Shown: piece by piece, positions 28,404 through 38,700 of the stretch | Layout of the letters: each line of letters begins with the position of its first letter | How positions within the stretch are numbered: the stretch's first letter is position 1 | Source of the DNA: Rhodopirellula sp. | GTDB lineage: Bacteria > Planctomycetota > Planctomycetia > Pirellulales > Pirellulaceae | Assembly: GCA_024644085.1 (NCBI GenBank) | Contig: JAHELS010000002.1 | Span: 1 to 64,000 of the forward strand | Length of the DNA: 64,000 bases | Direction: 5' to 3' | The notes under the pieces: model-generated | Database searches by the model: none | Seen by the model: only the letters and a program-made list of their open reading frames with translations | What the model was told of the DNA's origin: nothing | Program-made: the position numbers and the translations under genes

Positions 28404-30935
28404 ATGATTTCCACGACGCGTTTTGCGCTCGCGGTCTGCCTCTTACTATTCCTCTGCACATCGAGGTTAGCCGGGGCGGAAATCGCCGAGCCACTGGGTG
28501 AACTGATCCGACAGACCTGTATCGACTGCCATGACGGAGAGTCCGCAGAAGGCGGACTCGATCTTGTTTCGCTGGCATTTACGCTCGACGACCGGGAGCT
28601 GCGCGATCGCTGGATTCCGATTCATGATCGCATCCATGCCGGTGAGATGCCGCCCGATCCCACAATGTTGTCCGATCCCGATCGCCAGACGATGCTCAAA
28701 GCTCTCAACGATGCGATTGCAAGAGCAGATCGCGCCGATGTCATCACAAACGGTCGCGGGCCGTTGCGACGACTGACGCGGGAAGAGTACGAACAGAACC
28801 TGCGAGACGTCCTGAAATTGCCGCTGCTCGATATTCGCGACATGCTGCCGGAAGATCGCGAGTCTGATCGGTTTAACAAGACCGCCACCGCGCTCGACAT
28901 GTCACGAGTGCAGTTGGCTGCGTACCTTGACGCCGCCGAAGCTGCTCTGCAACAGGCAAGGGCCGACGGACCGAAGCCACCTCAGGTCACAAAATATCGC
29001 GCCGTTGGAACCAAGCTGTTTACGCCCAAGAACACCTATGGCGGACGGGAGGCCATGTTCTTCGCCAAGGACAACAAGGCGGTCGGCGCGAAGGAGCTGG
29101 AAGCTCTCAAGGACGATTCCACACTGGAACTAGCGCTGTTCCGGTCTGCTCACTGGCCCTATTTCGGATATCCCCGCGGATTCGTAGCGAAACTTCCGGG
29201 CGAATTCCGAGTCCGCTTTTCCGCGCGGGCGGTCCTGCAAACGGAAGGATATCAACTCCAGTCGGCAACCGCGCCCGTGCCGATGACGTTCCGCGCACGC
29301 AAGCCGTCCGGACCAGATGTCTCTGGCGACGTACGAGCCACCGGTGGAATCATGGACATACAGCCCAAACCCGCCGTTTATGAGACGACGGTTCGCTTGC
29401 TCCCGACAGAGACGTTCGAGTACAGCCTGCTTGGTCTTCCGGTACCGCTGGCTCGCAACGTCAACGGCGGCCCGCCGACATATCGCTATCCACCTTTTCC
29501 TGAAGGCGGCCAACCGGGCGTTGCCTTTCAGTGGCTGGAAGTCGAAGGCCCGTTACCGCCCGAGTCGTGGCCGCCACCTTCTCACCAAGTGTTGTTCGAC
29601 GATTTTGGTCCCGAGGTCACTTCCGAGAATCTGACCGAAGACGCGCGGCGTCTGTTGCGGCGTTTCGTGCATCTCGCCGCACGCGAACCGGTCCCCGAAG
29701 AAGCACTTGTTCGTTTCGAGCAGCTGATTCAGCGACGGCTCGAGCAGGGAAGCCCGTTCCCCGAAGCGATGCTCGCCGGTTACAAGGCCTTCCTCTGTTC
29801 CAGCCACTTCCTCTATCTGCGCGAACCGTCTGATCCAGCGACTGGCAATCTCGATCAATATGCCATCGCCTCGCGGCTGTCGCATTTCCTGACCAGCACG
29901 CGGCCGGACCCGACATTGATGGAGCTGGCCGCCGCGGGAAAGCTGCGCGATGCCGACACACTTTGCCGTGAGACCGATCGGCTGATTGACAGTCCCGGTT
30001 TCGATCGGTTCGTCCAGAATTTTACCGACTATTGGCTCGACCTGCGTAACATTCGACGCGACGAACCGGATATTCGTCTGCACCCCGAGTACCGCTTTGA
30101 TGATTACCTGATCGAGTCGATGGAGCGCGAAACGCGTACCTTCTTCGCGGCGATGATTCGCGACAACTTCCCATCGAGTGTGTTAGTCGATGCCGACTTT
30201 GTTTACGCCAACGATCGTCTCGCGCGGCATTACAGGTTGAAACCGCTCAGCGGTTCCCAAATGCAAAAAGTCGTTTTGCCGGATGACAGCCCTTACGGTG
30301 GCCTGCTGGCCCAGGCCGCGATCATGAAAGTGACCGCCAATGGCACTTCGACCTCGCCCGTTATTCGCGGCGCGTGGATCATGGAACGATTGATCGGGCA
30401 ACCGCCACCGCCGCCTCCCAAAAGCGTCCCAGCGGTGGAACCGGACATTCGCGGGGCGAAGACGATTCGCGAGCTGTTGGCTCTGCACACCAAATCAGAA
30501 TCCTGTGCCGGTTGCCACGCGAGGTTCGATCCCGTCGGTCTGGCTCTGGAGAACTTCGATATCCTGGGCGGCTGGCGAACACGTTATCGAGGCATTGAAC
30601 AGGGAGAATCGGTCACCGGCATCGACCGTGCCGGCCACGACTTCGCCTACACGCTTGCCGAGCCGATCGACGCCAGTGGCCAGCTGCTCAGCGGTCTTCG
30701 CTTCCGAGACATTCACGACCTGAAAACCGTGCTGGCGAGCAACCCTCGCCAACTGGCCCGCAATCTTCTGCACCAGTTCACGCTTTATGCAACCGGAACA
30801 CCGGTCCGGTTCTCGGATCGTGCGGAGATTGAGTCAATACTCGATGCGTGCGAATCGGACGGGTATCGGGTACGTGATCTCATTCACTCACTCGTGCAGA
30901 GCCGGATCTTTCTCGGAAAGGATGGTTGCCGATGA
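28404..30935 (+). CDS. DUF1587/1592/1588/1585 secreted cytochrome-type protein (type II)
   Basis: 843 residues from ATG 28404, where a good signal peptide begins (TTRFALAVCLLLFLC). The frame extends to a GTG at 28320, but that part is translated from repeat I1. Cytochrome motif CIDCH at 39-43; DUF1587 (RLTREEYEQNLRDVLKL) near 130; DUF1592 (IASRLSHFLTSTRPDPTLM) near 490; DUF1588/1585 follow with a second motif CAGCH at 701-705. It overlaps the DUF1552 partner by 4 bases. Substrate and redox partner unknown. Confidence 0.9.
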   Translation: MISTTRFALAVCLLLFLCTSRLAGAEIAEPLGELIRQTCIDCHDGESAEGGLDLVSLAFTLDDRELRDRWIPIHDRIHAGEMPPDPTMLSDPDRQTMLKALNDAIARADRADVITNGRGPLRRLTREEYEQNLRDVLKLPLLDIRDMLPEDRESDRFNKTATALDMSRVQLAAYLDAAEAALQQARADGPKPPQVTKYRAVGTKLFTPKNTYGGREAMFFAKDNKAVGAKELEALKDDSTLELALFRSAHWPYFGYPRGFVAKLPGEFRVRFSARAVLQTEGYQLQSATAPVPMTFRARKPSGPDVSGDVRATGGIMDIQPKPAVYETTVRLLPTETFEYSLLGLPVPLARNVNGGPPTYRYPPFPEGGQPGVAFQWLEVEGPLPPESWPPPSHQVLFDDFGPEVTSENLTEDARRLLRRFVHLAAREPVPEEALVRFEQLIQRRLEQGSPFPEAMLAGYKAFLCSSHFLYLREPSDPATGNLDQYAIASRLSHFLTSTRPDPTLMELAAAGKLRDADTLCRETDRLIDSPGFDRFVQNFTDYWLDLRNIRRDEPDIRLHPEYRFDDYLIESMERETRTFFAAMIRDNFPSSVLVDADFVYANDRLARHYRLKPLSGSQMQKVVLPDDSPYGGLLAQAAIMKVTANGTSTSPVIRGAWIMERLIGQPPPPPPKSVPAVEPDIRGAKTIRELLALHTKSESCAGCHARFDPVGLALENFDILGGWRTRYRGIEQGESVTGIDRAGHDFAYTLAEPIDASGQLLSGLRFRDIHDLKTVLASNPRQLARNLLHQFTLYATGTPVRFSDRAEIESILDACESDGYRVRDLIHSLVQSRIFLGKDGCR

Positions 30936-32221
30936 AACCTCGCACACTCACTCGTCGTCGTTTTCTTCGCGGAGCCGGAGTCGCGCTCGCACTGCCTTTG
31001 CTGGAGAGTGCGCGGCCCGCGTTCGCCAGGGACACCGAGTCGCCCACCCCGCGGCGGATGCTGTTGATCTCGAACAACCTGGGCGTCCTGCCGAAACAGT
31101 TCTTTCCGGAAACACCCGGACGTGACTACGAACTTTCACCCTACCTGCGGGACCTGGCCGAGTTCCGGAATGACTTCACGGTGATCAGCGGCCTGTCACA
31201 TCCGGATGTGGACGGTGGACACAGCACGGAGAACTGTTTTCTTACGGCGGCTCGCGGACCGACCAAGAGCGGCTTTCGCAACACGATCTCGCTCGATCAA
31301 TTCGCCGCTCTGCGATTGGGGCCGGTGACGCGGTTTCCTGCGTTCAATCTGGGCGTGAACATCGACAAGGCGAACCGTAGTCTCTCCTGGACGCGCGACG
31401 GCGTGCTCTTGCCCGCTGAAGACAGTGCTTCGGCTCTGTTCCGTATAATGTTCGTTCAGGGCGATCCGTCAGCGGTTAAGCGGCAGTTGCACAAGCTCGA
31501 TGAGCGGGCCAGCATCCTTGACACGCTGCTGGACGACACGCGTCAGGTCAGGCGAGCACTCGGTCGCGATGATCAATCGCGTCTCGACCAGTACCTCACT
31601 TCCGTGCGCGAGATCGAGCAGCGTCTGGATGTGGCGCGTCAATGGGAATTGCGGCCGAAGCCGACCACCGATCAACAACCGCCCCGCGACATTCGGGACC
31701 AGAAGCAGTTCTTCGAGAAGTTCGACCTGATGTTGTCGATGGCTCGCCTCGCGTTCGAATCCGACTCAACACGCATCATCACACTGATGGTCGATGCCTT
31801 CGCGACTCCTCCCTTCAAACTGCACCCCGATCAGAACACCACCGACGGCTACCACAACCTGAGCCACCACGGTCAATCCGAGTCAAAAGTGCAGCAACTG
31901 ATTGATGCCGACCATCAGCAGCTGTCGCTGCTGAACAAACTGTTCTCACAGCTTGCCGAGGTTCGTGAAGGCGAAGATCGTCTGCTGGACCGCACGATGA
32001 TCCTGTTCGGCAGCAACATGGGGGACGCCAACACCCACGACAACACGAACCTGCCCATCCTGCTGGCCGGCGGCGGCCTCAAGCACGGTCAGCACTTGGC
32101 CTTCCGCCGCGATCACAACCAGCCGCTCTGCAACCTCTATGTGACCATGCTCCAACACCTCGGCATCGACGCAGACACTTTCGGCAGCAGCGCCGGAACT
32201 TTGAACGAGATTGCCTCATGA
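30932..32221 (+). CDS. DUF1552 family protein, Tat-exported, partner of the 28404 gene
   Basis: 429 residues from ATG 30932, overlapping the previous stop. Twin-arginine motif TRRRFLRGAG at 6-15 and a hydrophobic segment ending at about residue 33. Family features: [33 protein letters not shown] and HHGQS. It closes the second type II pair of the long operon and is followed after 115 bases by the PQQ fusion gene. Confidence 0.9.
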   Translation: MKPRTLTRRRFLRGAGVALALPLLESARPAFARDTESPTPRRMLLISNNLGVLPKQFFPETPGRDYELSPYLRDLAEFRNDFTVISGLSHPDVDGGHSTENCFLTAARGPTKSGFRNTISLDQFAALRLGPVTRFPAFNLGVNIDKANRSLSWTRDGVLLPAEDSASALFRIMFVQGDPSAVKRQLHKLDERASILDTLLDDTRQVRRALGRDDQSRLDQYLTSVREIEQRLDVARQWELRPKPTTDQQPPRDIRDQKQFFEKFDLMLSMARLAFESDSTRIITLMVDAFATPPFKLHPDQNTTDGYHNLSHHGQSESKVQQLIDADHQQLSLLNKLFSQLAEVREGEDRLLDRTMILFGSNMGDANTHDNTNLPILLAGGGLKHGQHLAFRRDHNQPLCNLYVTMLQHLGIDADTFGSSAGTLNEIAS

Positions 32222-32336
32222 GACACATGAAGCCCCACACAAAAGAAGTGCCCGGGTGATGAATGGAAATGGCATTTCGACGTGCCCGTTTTCGATGTTT
32301 TCATTTCGCCTATTTCCCATCTTCGCGGCTGTCCTC

Positions 32337-35300
32337 ATGAAACCTACTCTCAAACTCATCCACCCTGCCGCTCGCAGACTCACGCAATACGCGATTGGCA
32401 CACTGATTGTGCTATTGTCGCTGGCCAGCATAGCGGCAGCCGAAGATTGGCCCACCTGGCGACATGACGCCGGCCGTACGAATATCTCATCCGAGAAGAT
32501 TCCCGCTCCGCTGCGTCTGCAGTGGAAGCGAAAACTTCCGCCGGTGACACCCGCTTTCCGCAAGTCCCGGCTTCAGTTTGACCAGGGTTACGAGCCCATT
32601 GTTCTGGGCGATACCATGTTTGTGGCGGTACCGCATGTCGATGCGGTTGTCGCCTATGCTGTCGAGACCGGCAAAGAGAAGTGGCGGTTCTACACAGCCG
32701 GTCCCGTGCGTCTGGCACCGGTTGCGTGGCGCGACAGGCTCTTCTTCGGATCGGACGACGGACATCTGTACTGTTTGAATGCGACCGACGGTGAGCTGCA
32801 ATGGAAGTTTCGTGCCGTCCCTTCAGCAAGGAAAATCCTGGGCAATGGCCGGTTGATTTCCGTCTGGCCAGTCCGCGGGGGACCGGTGTTGGCCGACGAG
32901 ACCGTCTACTTCGCTGCCGGAGTCTGGCCGTTGGAAGGCGTCTTTGTCTACGCCCTCGACGCCCGGTCGGGCAAGGTCGAATGGGTCAACGATCGGTGCG
33001 GAACGTTGTATGGCAAGCAACCGCACGTGGGTGCCGAAGCGTTGGGAGGACTCTCCCCGCAAGGATACTTGTTGGTTAATGGCGATAAGCTGCTCGTCCC
33101 CTGTGGTGCGGCGCGACCGGCCACGTTCGATCGCCACAGCGGTAAACTACTCGACTTCACACTCCCGTCCGAAGGAACCGTTCCTGGCGGTTGGTTCATG
33201 CGGTTGGACCCGGAACTTGCCCGCGATATTCGACGCGGCAAGGTTGAGTTCGACAGTGTCGTCAATCGCGATCTGCATGAAGGTGGACTGCGCACGGGCA
33301 AAGGAGTCGCCGGTGCGCGGACACAGGTTACGCTTGGCGGCGCTCGGTTGAAATACGCGGAAGGAGCGAAGGGAGTAGACGGCGATATTCACAGTGTCGT
33401 CGCCGCCAACGGCCGACTGTTCGTCACGACCCGCGACGGAATGATTTATTGCTTCGGCGATACCGAAGTTTCACCGACCTTTCACCCGGCACAACCTGCT
33501 CACAACAGTCCGTTGAAAAACGGTGTTCGTGGTAACCCGACGCGTGAGCGAGGGACGAGAACCAGCGAAAACGGTGGATTCAAATCCCTCGCTGACGCGT
33601 CGGGTTTTCAAAGGCCTCCTAAGCGGGACGCCGACAAGGTGCTGGCGTCAACCGTCGCCCACCTGCGCACGCTAACCCGCGTTCGCGACGGCTACGCGCT
33701 CGTGCTCGGCACGCGCGATGGCCGGTTGGCGGACCAATTGGCTGCCGAGACAAATCTCAACGTCATTGCGTTAGCCCCCGTTGAATCCGACGCCGACACA
33801 TTACGGCGACGTATCCTTGACCCCTCCGCGCCAGCGGGACGACTGTCGATCGTGGCGGGCGAGCTTGAGAAAGTCGCGTTTCCGCAGTATCTGGCAGATC
33901 TGATCGTGGCAGAAGATTGGAGCGCGACCCGGCTCAACACAGGCGCTGACTACCTGCTGACATTGTATGAACGACTCAAGCCGTACGGGGGCGTCGCCTG
34001 TCTCTCCGTAGAATCGACGCGCGACGAGGAAATTCGCGAGTGGCTCCGCGCGGCCGGGCATAGCGAAGCCCGGGTTGAACGCCACGGCGACCTCCTGCTC
34101 ATCCGCCGGGCGGGCGCGTTGCCCGGCGCTGTCGATTACACAAACGACTGGAGCTCGCCCGACGCCCGCGTCCGGGCTCCTTTGGGGATCTTGTGGTTCG
34201 ACGATTCCCTGGCGCACTTCAAGCGCGCCCCGCAACCGACGATCGTGGGCGGCGTCATGATTTCGCAAGACAAGGATTGGCAGGGCAATGTCGATAAGAT
34301 GGGTCCCGTCAACCATCTCCATCGAGACGGGACCGGGCGGTTCCGCTTGCTCAATGCATCCTTCATGGATGTCTATACCGGCCGCGTCCTGTCGCGTGAC
34401 GAAACCGAGTCGCGGTTAGACCAAGTACCCAAAACGCCGCGCGCCGACTTTCGCCCGCCGTATCAATTTCGTCCGCCGTATGTCGAAAAGCATTTTCAGG
34501 ACCTGGAGTCCCGCGGCGAGAAGCCGAAGTCCTATCCGTTCCTGAGGCAGGCTGACAAAGGCCAAATGACGAATCCGCTGACCGGTGTTGTCGAGCCGCG
34601 ATGCTACGTCAAGAGTTACGGTTGCGACGGCGGTGTGGACTACGGTCACTTGATTACGATGCGGTCGGCGACGCCCGCTTTCTACGACAAACGTATTGAA
34701 AGCGGCACGATTAATATTGCCGGCCCACGCTCCGGTTGCACGAATAGCGTCATCCCGGCGGGCGGTGTCTTGAACATGCCGTATTTCTACGAGGGCTGCA
34801 CTTGCAGCTACCCGTTGCCCACCGGCGCCGCGCTGATCAGCATGCCGCAGACCTTCGAACAATGGACTGCCTGGGGCCAGACTGACCGGCGCCAGGGCAC
34901 CGCCAAACCAATCGTGCGCATCGGCGTCAACCTGGGAGCGCCCGGCGATCGGATGACCCACGGCGGAACTCTGTTTCTCGACTACCCCAGCGTCGGCGGA
35001 CCTTCGCCCGAGATAAAACTTCAGACGCAACCGGAGACCCCCGACTACTTTTATCACCACTCCCTGTTTATCCAGGCGGGGAAAGGCTGGCCTTGGGTCT
35101 GTGCCTCCGGCGTACAAGACATCAAATCATTGCGTTTGACAGAACTGAAATCCGGGACGTTTACCGTGCGGCTCTACTTTGTCGAACCAAAACACACTGC
35201 GGCGGGCGCCCGCGTGTTCGATGTCGCACTTCAGGGAAAACCTGTGCTGTCGAATTTCGATATCTTCGTCGCGGCCCAAGGCAAGATGAAGTGCCTGGTC

Positions 35301-35486
35301 AAAGAATTCACCGGTGTCCAACTCGATGGCGACTGCAACCTAACCTTCACCACGCACCAAGGCCAGAGCCTGCTCAGCGGGATCGAACTCGTATCGACGG
35401 GTCTGCCGCTAGATCCGTTGCCGGAAAATGGGTCGACTGCGGCGATCGTCGCAGCGTCGTGGTACGAAAGGCACCCAACTCGATGA
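32337..35486 (+). CDS. PQQ-like beta-propeller / methyltransferase-like / malectin-like fusion protein
   Basis: 1049 residues from ATG 32337 (signal core IGTLIVLLSLASIAA). Residues about 35-385 are propeller-type repeats (VETGKEKWRFYTAG, LNATDGELQWKF, DARSGKVEWV). Repeat V5 encodes about 399-424 in the linker. A Rossmann-like region follows (about 430-580, YALVLGTRDGRLADQL and IVAEDWSATRLNTGADYLL) that resembles a class I methyltransferase fold, though its glycine motif is weak. The chain then returns to propeller-type sequence (LGILWFDDS). It ends in a malectin-like carbohydrate-binding domain (about 915-1030, KSGTFTVRLYFVEP). Exported; substrate unknown. TTG 32211 and ATG 32259/32295 are other possible starts. 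Last gene of the 33.6-kb block. Confidence 0.82.
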   Translation: MKPTLKLIHPAARRLTQYAIGTLIVLLSLASIAAAEDWPTWRHDAGRTNISSEKIPAPLRLQWKRKLPPVTPAFRKSRLQFDQGYEPIVLGDTMFVAVPHVDAVVAYAVETGKEKWRFYTAGPVRLAPVAWRDRLFFGSDDGHLYCLNATDGELQWKFRAVPSARKILGNGRLISVWPVRGGPVLADETVYFAAGVWPLEGVFVYALDARSGKVEWVNDRCGTLYGKQPHVGAEALGGLSPQGYLLVNGDKLLVPCGAARPATFDRHSGKLLDFTLPSEGTVPGGWFMRLDPELARDIRRGKVEFDSVVNRDLHEGGLRTGKGVAGARTQVTLGGARLKYAEGAKGVDGDIHSVVAANGRLFVTTRDGMIYCFGDTEVSPTFHPAQPAHNSPLKNGVRGNPTRERGTRTSENGGFKSLADASGFQRPPKRDADKVLASTVAHLRTLTRVRDGYALVLGTRDGRLADQLAAETNLNVIALAPVESDADTLRRRILDPSAPAGRLSIVAGELEKVAFPQYLADLIVAEDWSATRLNTGADYLLTLYERLKPYGGVACLSVESTRDEEIREWLRAAGHSEARVERHGDLLLIRRAGALPGAVDYTNDWSSPDARVRAPLGILWFDDSLAHFKRAPQPTIVGGVMISQDKDWQGNVDKMGPVNHLHRDGTGRFRLLNASFMDVYTGRVLSRDETESRLDQVPKTPRADFRPPYQFRPPYVEKHFQDLESRGEKPKSYPFLRQADKGQMTNPLTGVVEPRCYVKSYGCDGGVDYGHLITMRSATPAFYDKRIESGTINIAGPRSGCTNSVIPAGGVLNMPYFYEGCTCSYPLPTGAALISMPQTFEQWTAWGQTDRRQGTAKPIVRIGVNLGAPGDRMTHGGTLFLDYPSVGGPSPEIKLQTQPETPDYFYHHSLFIQAGKGWPWVCASGVQDIKSLRLTELKSGTFTVRLYFVEPKHTAAGARVFDVALQGKPVLSNFDIFVAAQGKMKCLVKEFTGVQLDGDCNLTFTTHQGQSLLSGIELVSTGLPLDPLPENGSTAAIVAASWYERHPTR
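33531..33609. repeat. Palindromic element V5 inside the 32337 gene
   Basis: Family V, 79 bp, in frame as residues about 399-424 (GNPTRERGTRTSENGGFKSL) in the linker after the first propeller part. Confidence 0.88.
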
Positions 35487-35564
35487 ACCTGCGGTTCGGA
35501 TTGAGACCGCCTCGGGGAGCTGGCCGAATTGTCACTAGCGATCAAACATTTGTCGGCGACGCGA

Positions 35565-35738
35565 CTAACAAAACACGATCGCCTTACCGGATTCGACTGA
35601 CTTGTTGGCGGCGTGGTAGAGGATGCAGCAGATGCGAGATTCGCGCGGGAAGCGGCTGGCGGGGATGGATCGCGAATCGAGCGCCTCGTCGAGTTGCTTC
35701 TCATTCGCGTCGAGTGGCAGTTCTAATTCATCGGCGCT
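35565..35738 (-). pseudogene. 57-codon coding-like fragment without start
   Basis: Between two convergent genes lies a minus-strand frame bounded by an upstream TAG and ending at TAG 35565-35567. Its composition is protein-like (for example ASRFPRESRICCILYHAANK). There is no start codon. It may be the C-terminal end of a gene otherwise lost. I could not assign a family with confidence. The rest of 35487-35773 shows nothing clear. Confidence 0.3.
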
Positions 35739-35773
35739 CTAGTATTGTGCTCCGACCGGAAACGGTGTTGCTC

Positions 35774-38700
35774 TTATTCAATGGTCAGCCTGTCTCCGAG
35801 CAGTGCTGCGAGGTTCGGCAAATCGTAGGTGGTCAGGGCCGAGGGGATGACGTGGCTGATGGCGTCCATGTCACGCGGTTGAGCGACCACATCTTCGACC
35901 CAACTGCCAATGGAGTTGCGGAGCGTGACTCGGCCGACCTGCTCGCTGAGGCACGCCGCATGCAGCACGACGGGTCCAGCGGCGCCGACGCCGATGAGGT
36001 CAAACTTCTCGTCTTTCATTCCAGTCAGACGAGACAGACAGGCTGATGCCGCAAGTACGTCTTCCACTCGTTGGCCGAGCAGCGATTTTCCCAGATGCAT
36101 GGACCACATCGCCGCTCGGTGATCGCCTTTCACATAGGCGACATTTGACGGCGAGTCGGTCGTCTCCCCGAAGCCACGCACGTCGATGGTCAGTACAGTG
36201 TTGCCGCCCTGAACCAGTTGCTCGACGCGGCCAACCGCGCCAGCGTCAGCGGCCTTGCCTCGACCGTCGACATACAGGACGGGTGCTTTGCCAGCCGGTT
36301 GCGAAGGTCGAAACAGCAAGGCCGGAACCGGAACTTCGCCTTCCCGCCTCAGGATCAGTTTTTCTATCTGGTAGTCGCCTCGGTCGATGACTCCACAGCG
36401 TTCGCTCTCCGCCGCGGATATCGTTTTTCCCACGCCGGCCAGTTCGCGGACTTTCTCAATTGACTCAGACCGCGCGTGTGATCGCCAAAAGTTTTTGCGA
36501 GCCGAGGCTAATTCCTTGGCACGTCGGAGGTTCAGGTTTGACACAGAAAACGCATCGGCGAATTCGCTCAACACCTGCCCCGATTCTGTCACCTGCAGTT
36601 CATTTCCATCGAATGGCTCGAATTCGGGTTCCGTGATCGCGGCGGACTTGTCGAGCAGCCAACGCTGCATCCACTGAGCGGCGGCTTCCCGGCGCGGCTG
36701 ACTGAACGAGTGGGTGTCGTCATACGCAAACATTTCCATGCACTCTGGCCGGTCGAGCAACGCGTAGACCTTCTGCGTCTCGGCATAAGTCTTCCGTGTA
36801 AACACGATGTCTTTGTAATCCCGTTCGGCGGACAGGATAATCGAAGGCCGCGGCGCGCGCATCACGAAGAAGTCGGGGTGATCGATGCCCAGTGCACCGG
36901 TAAGCGGCGGGGACTGGCAACCGTCGCCCGCCCCGCCCAATTCGAAGTTGCGCTGGAGCGTCGTGATATGACACGAGGGCGCTGCAGGGCCGATCCGACC
37001 GTCGAGCGCCATCAGGTACATCGTCTGTGCACCGCCGCCGGAGTTCCCCGTCATCCCGAGCGGCTTGCTCCGATCCAATTCCGGTCGGCTCATCAAGTAG
37101 TCCGCCGCGCGTATTGAGTCCCATGCCTGGTATCCAACCGCAGTGCGGCCGACCAGGATAGCATTCACGTTATCCAGCTTGTGTTGAAGACCGGCGTTGC
37201 GCGAGCCCTTCAAATAGGAAAGCCGTTCACCCTGGCCAATGGGGTCGTAAACCAGCGCCATCATGCCGCTGTGAGCGATCAGCATTGCGGCCTTCTGGTA
37301 GGAGGGATACGCCTTGCCCAGTCCACTATGCCCGCAGGCGATCAACACGCCGGGGAACGGACCATCGCCATCTGGTACGTAAAGGTTTGCGGTCACGTAA
37401 TGTTGCGGGCGACTTTGAAACACAACCTTTTCGACACGGAAACCGTCGCCCTTTAGCGTTCCGGTCGTCTTCGCCTGCAGCGGCGACTTGGGCGGCAATT
37501 CACCGACGATCGTTCGTAAACGACTCTTTAGCTGTTCCTGTCGCTTCATGAGTGCATCGCGCGATGAGAAAGCCTCTTCCACATCGCGGCGTCGCGCGTC
37601 GTACTGCTGGCGGATTCGCCGGAGCAGATGATCTCGCAGCAGATTGGCGCCGTCTTCCTTCAGCACAGACAACGAATTCCGTGACGGCTTGACGGTGTGA
37701 TAGAGGCTCTCGCCGTTCTCGTCGAAGAATTCAAAACGGATGCTGCCGTCGTCGTGCACCGTCACCTGCAGGAATCCGCCCGAGGCTTTCGTTTGGGAAT
37801 GCAGTTGCCTGATGGTTGCATCAGGGTCGGTGGACTTCGGGTCGCCCGGACTGCGTCCGAGACGGGAGTTGGAATCAACCAGCGCGCCACTGGAAAACTC
37901 CTCGATTCCCGTGGGGTCAACGGAGTGGTACTGCCAGTGCCGATCACCGCAAATCACATGAAAACCCTGCTCGTCAAGTCGCTGCTCTTTGATCCAGTCC
38001 AGCAGCGCGCGGCCCTCGTGTCGAAAGCCTTTATGGTTGGTGTGGTTGTCAATCTTGTAGGCATCATCGGGACCAACCATCGGCGTCGGTGAAATCAGCA
38101 GCTTCCAAGTCGCATCGCTCTCGGTCAGTGTCCGTTTCAGCCACGCGATCTGCTCCGCTCCCCACAGCGTCTTGTCGGGGCCGTCAGGCATTTTGTTGGG
38201 GCTGCGATAGTCACGACCCTCCACCAGCCAGACTTGGAGATGTCGATTGACTCGATAAGTCCGGTACGTCTTCGCCTGCGGATCAAGCGGATCGACGACC
38301 GGCACCTGTTCGCGAAAGGTTTGGATTCCCAGTTCACTCAGCGGTGCGCGATTGCCCTCACGATCGCAGTCGTTGTAGCGGTGATCGTGATCGTCCTTTT
38401 CCCAGTAGGTGGGAACGTGACGAAAGAGTTCGACGAACCGCGGCTGTACGAACTGTTCGTGCCACTTGCGCCGCAAATCTTTTAACTCGGTGGCCTCCCG
38501 GTCGTCGTGACTGTCGTAATAAACGTTGTCGCCGGTCCCAACGAAGAAGTCCGGCTTCTTCTTCAGCATGGTCGCCAGCGCCGGGAAGCCGAGATGCTTA
38601 TTCTCTCCGCGGTACGCCCCGACTCCGGTTCGCTTCCCTTTCTTCACTTTTCCGTAGTGGAACGACATGTAATTCATCCCGGTCACGACCACGAAGCTTA

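Noticed and set aside
35093-36046. 317-codon plus-strand frame between convergent genes
   Set aside because: Overlaps the ends of two supported genes in other frames; arginine-rich shadow composition without domain features.
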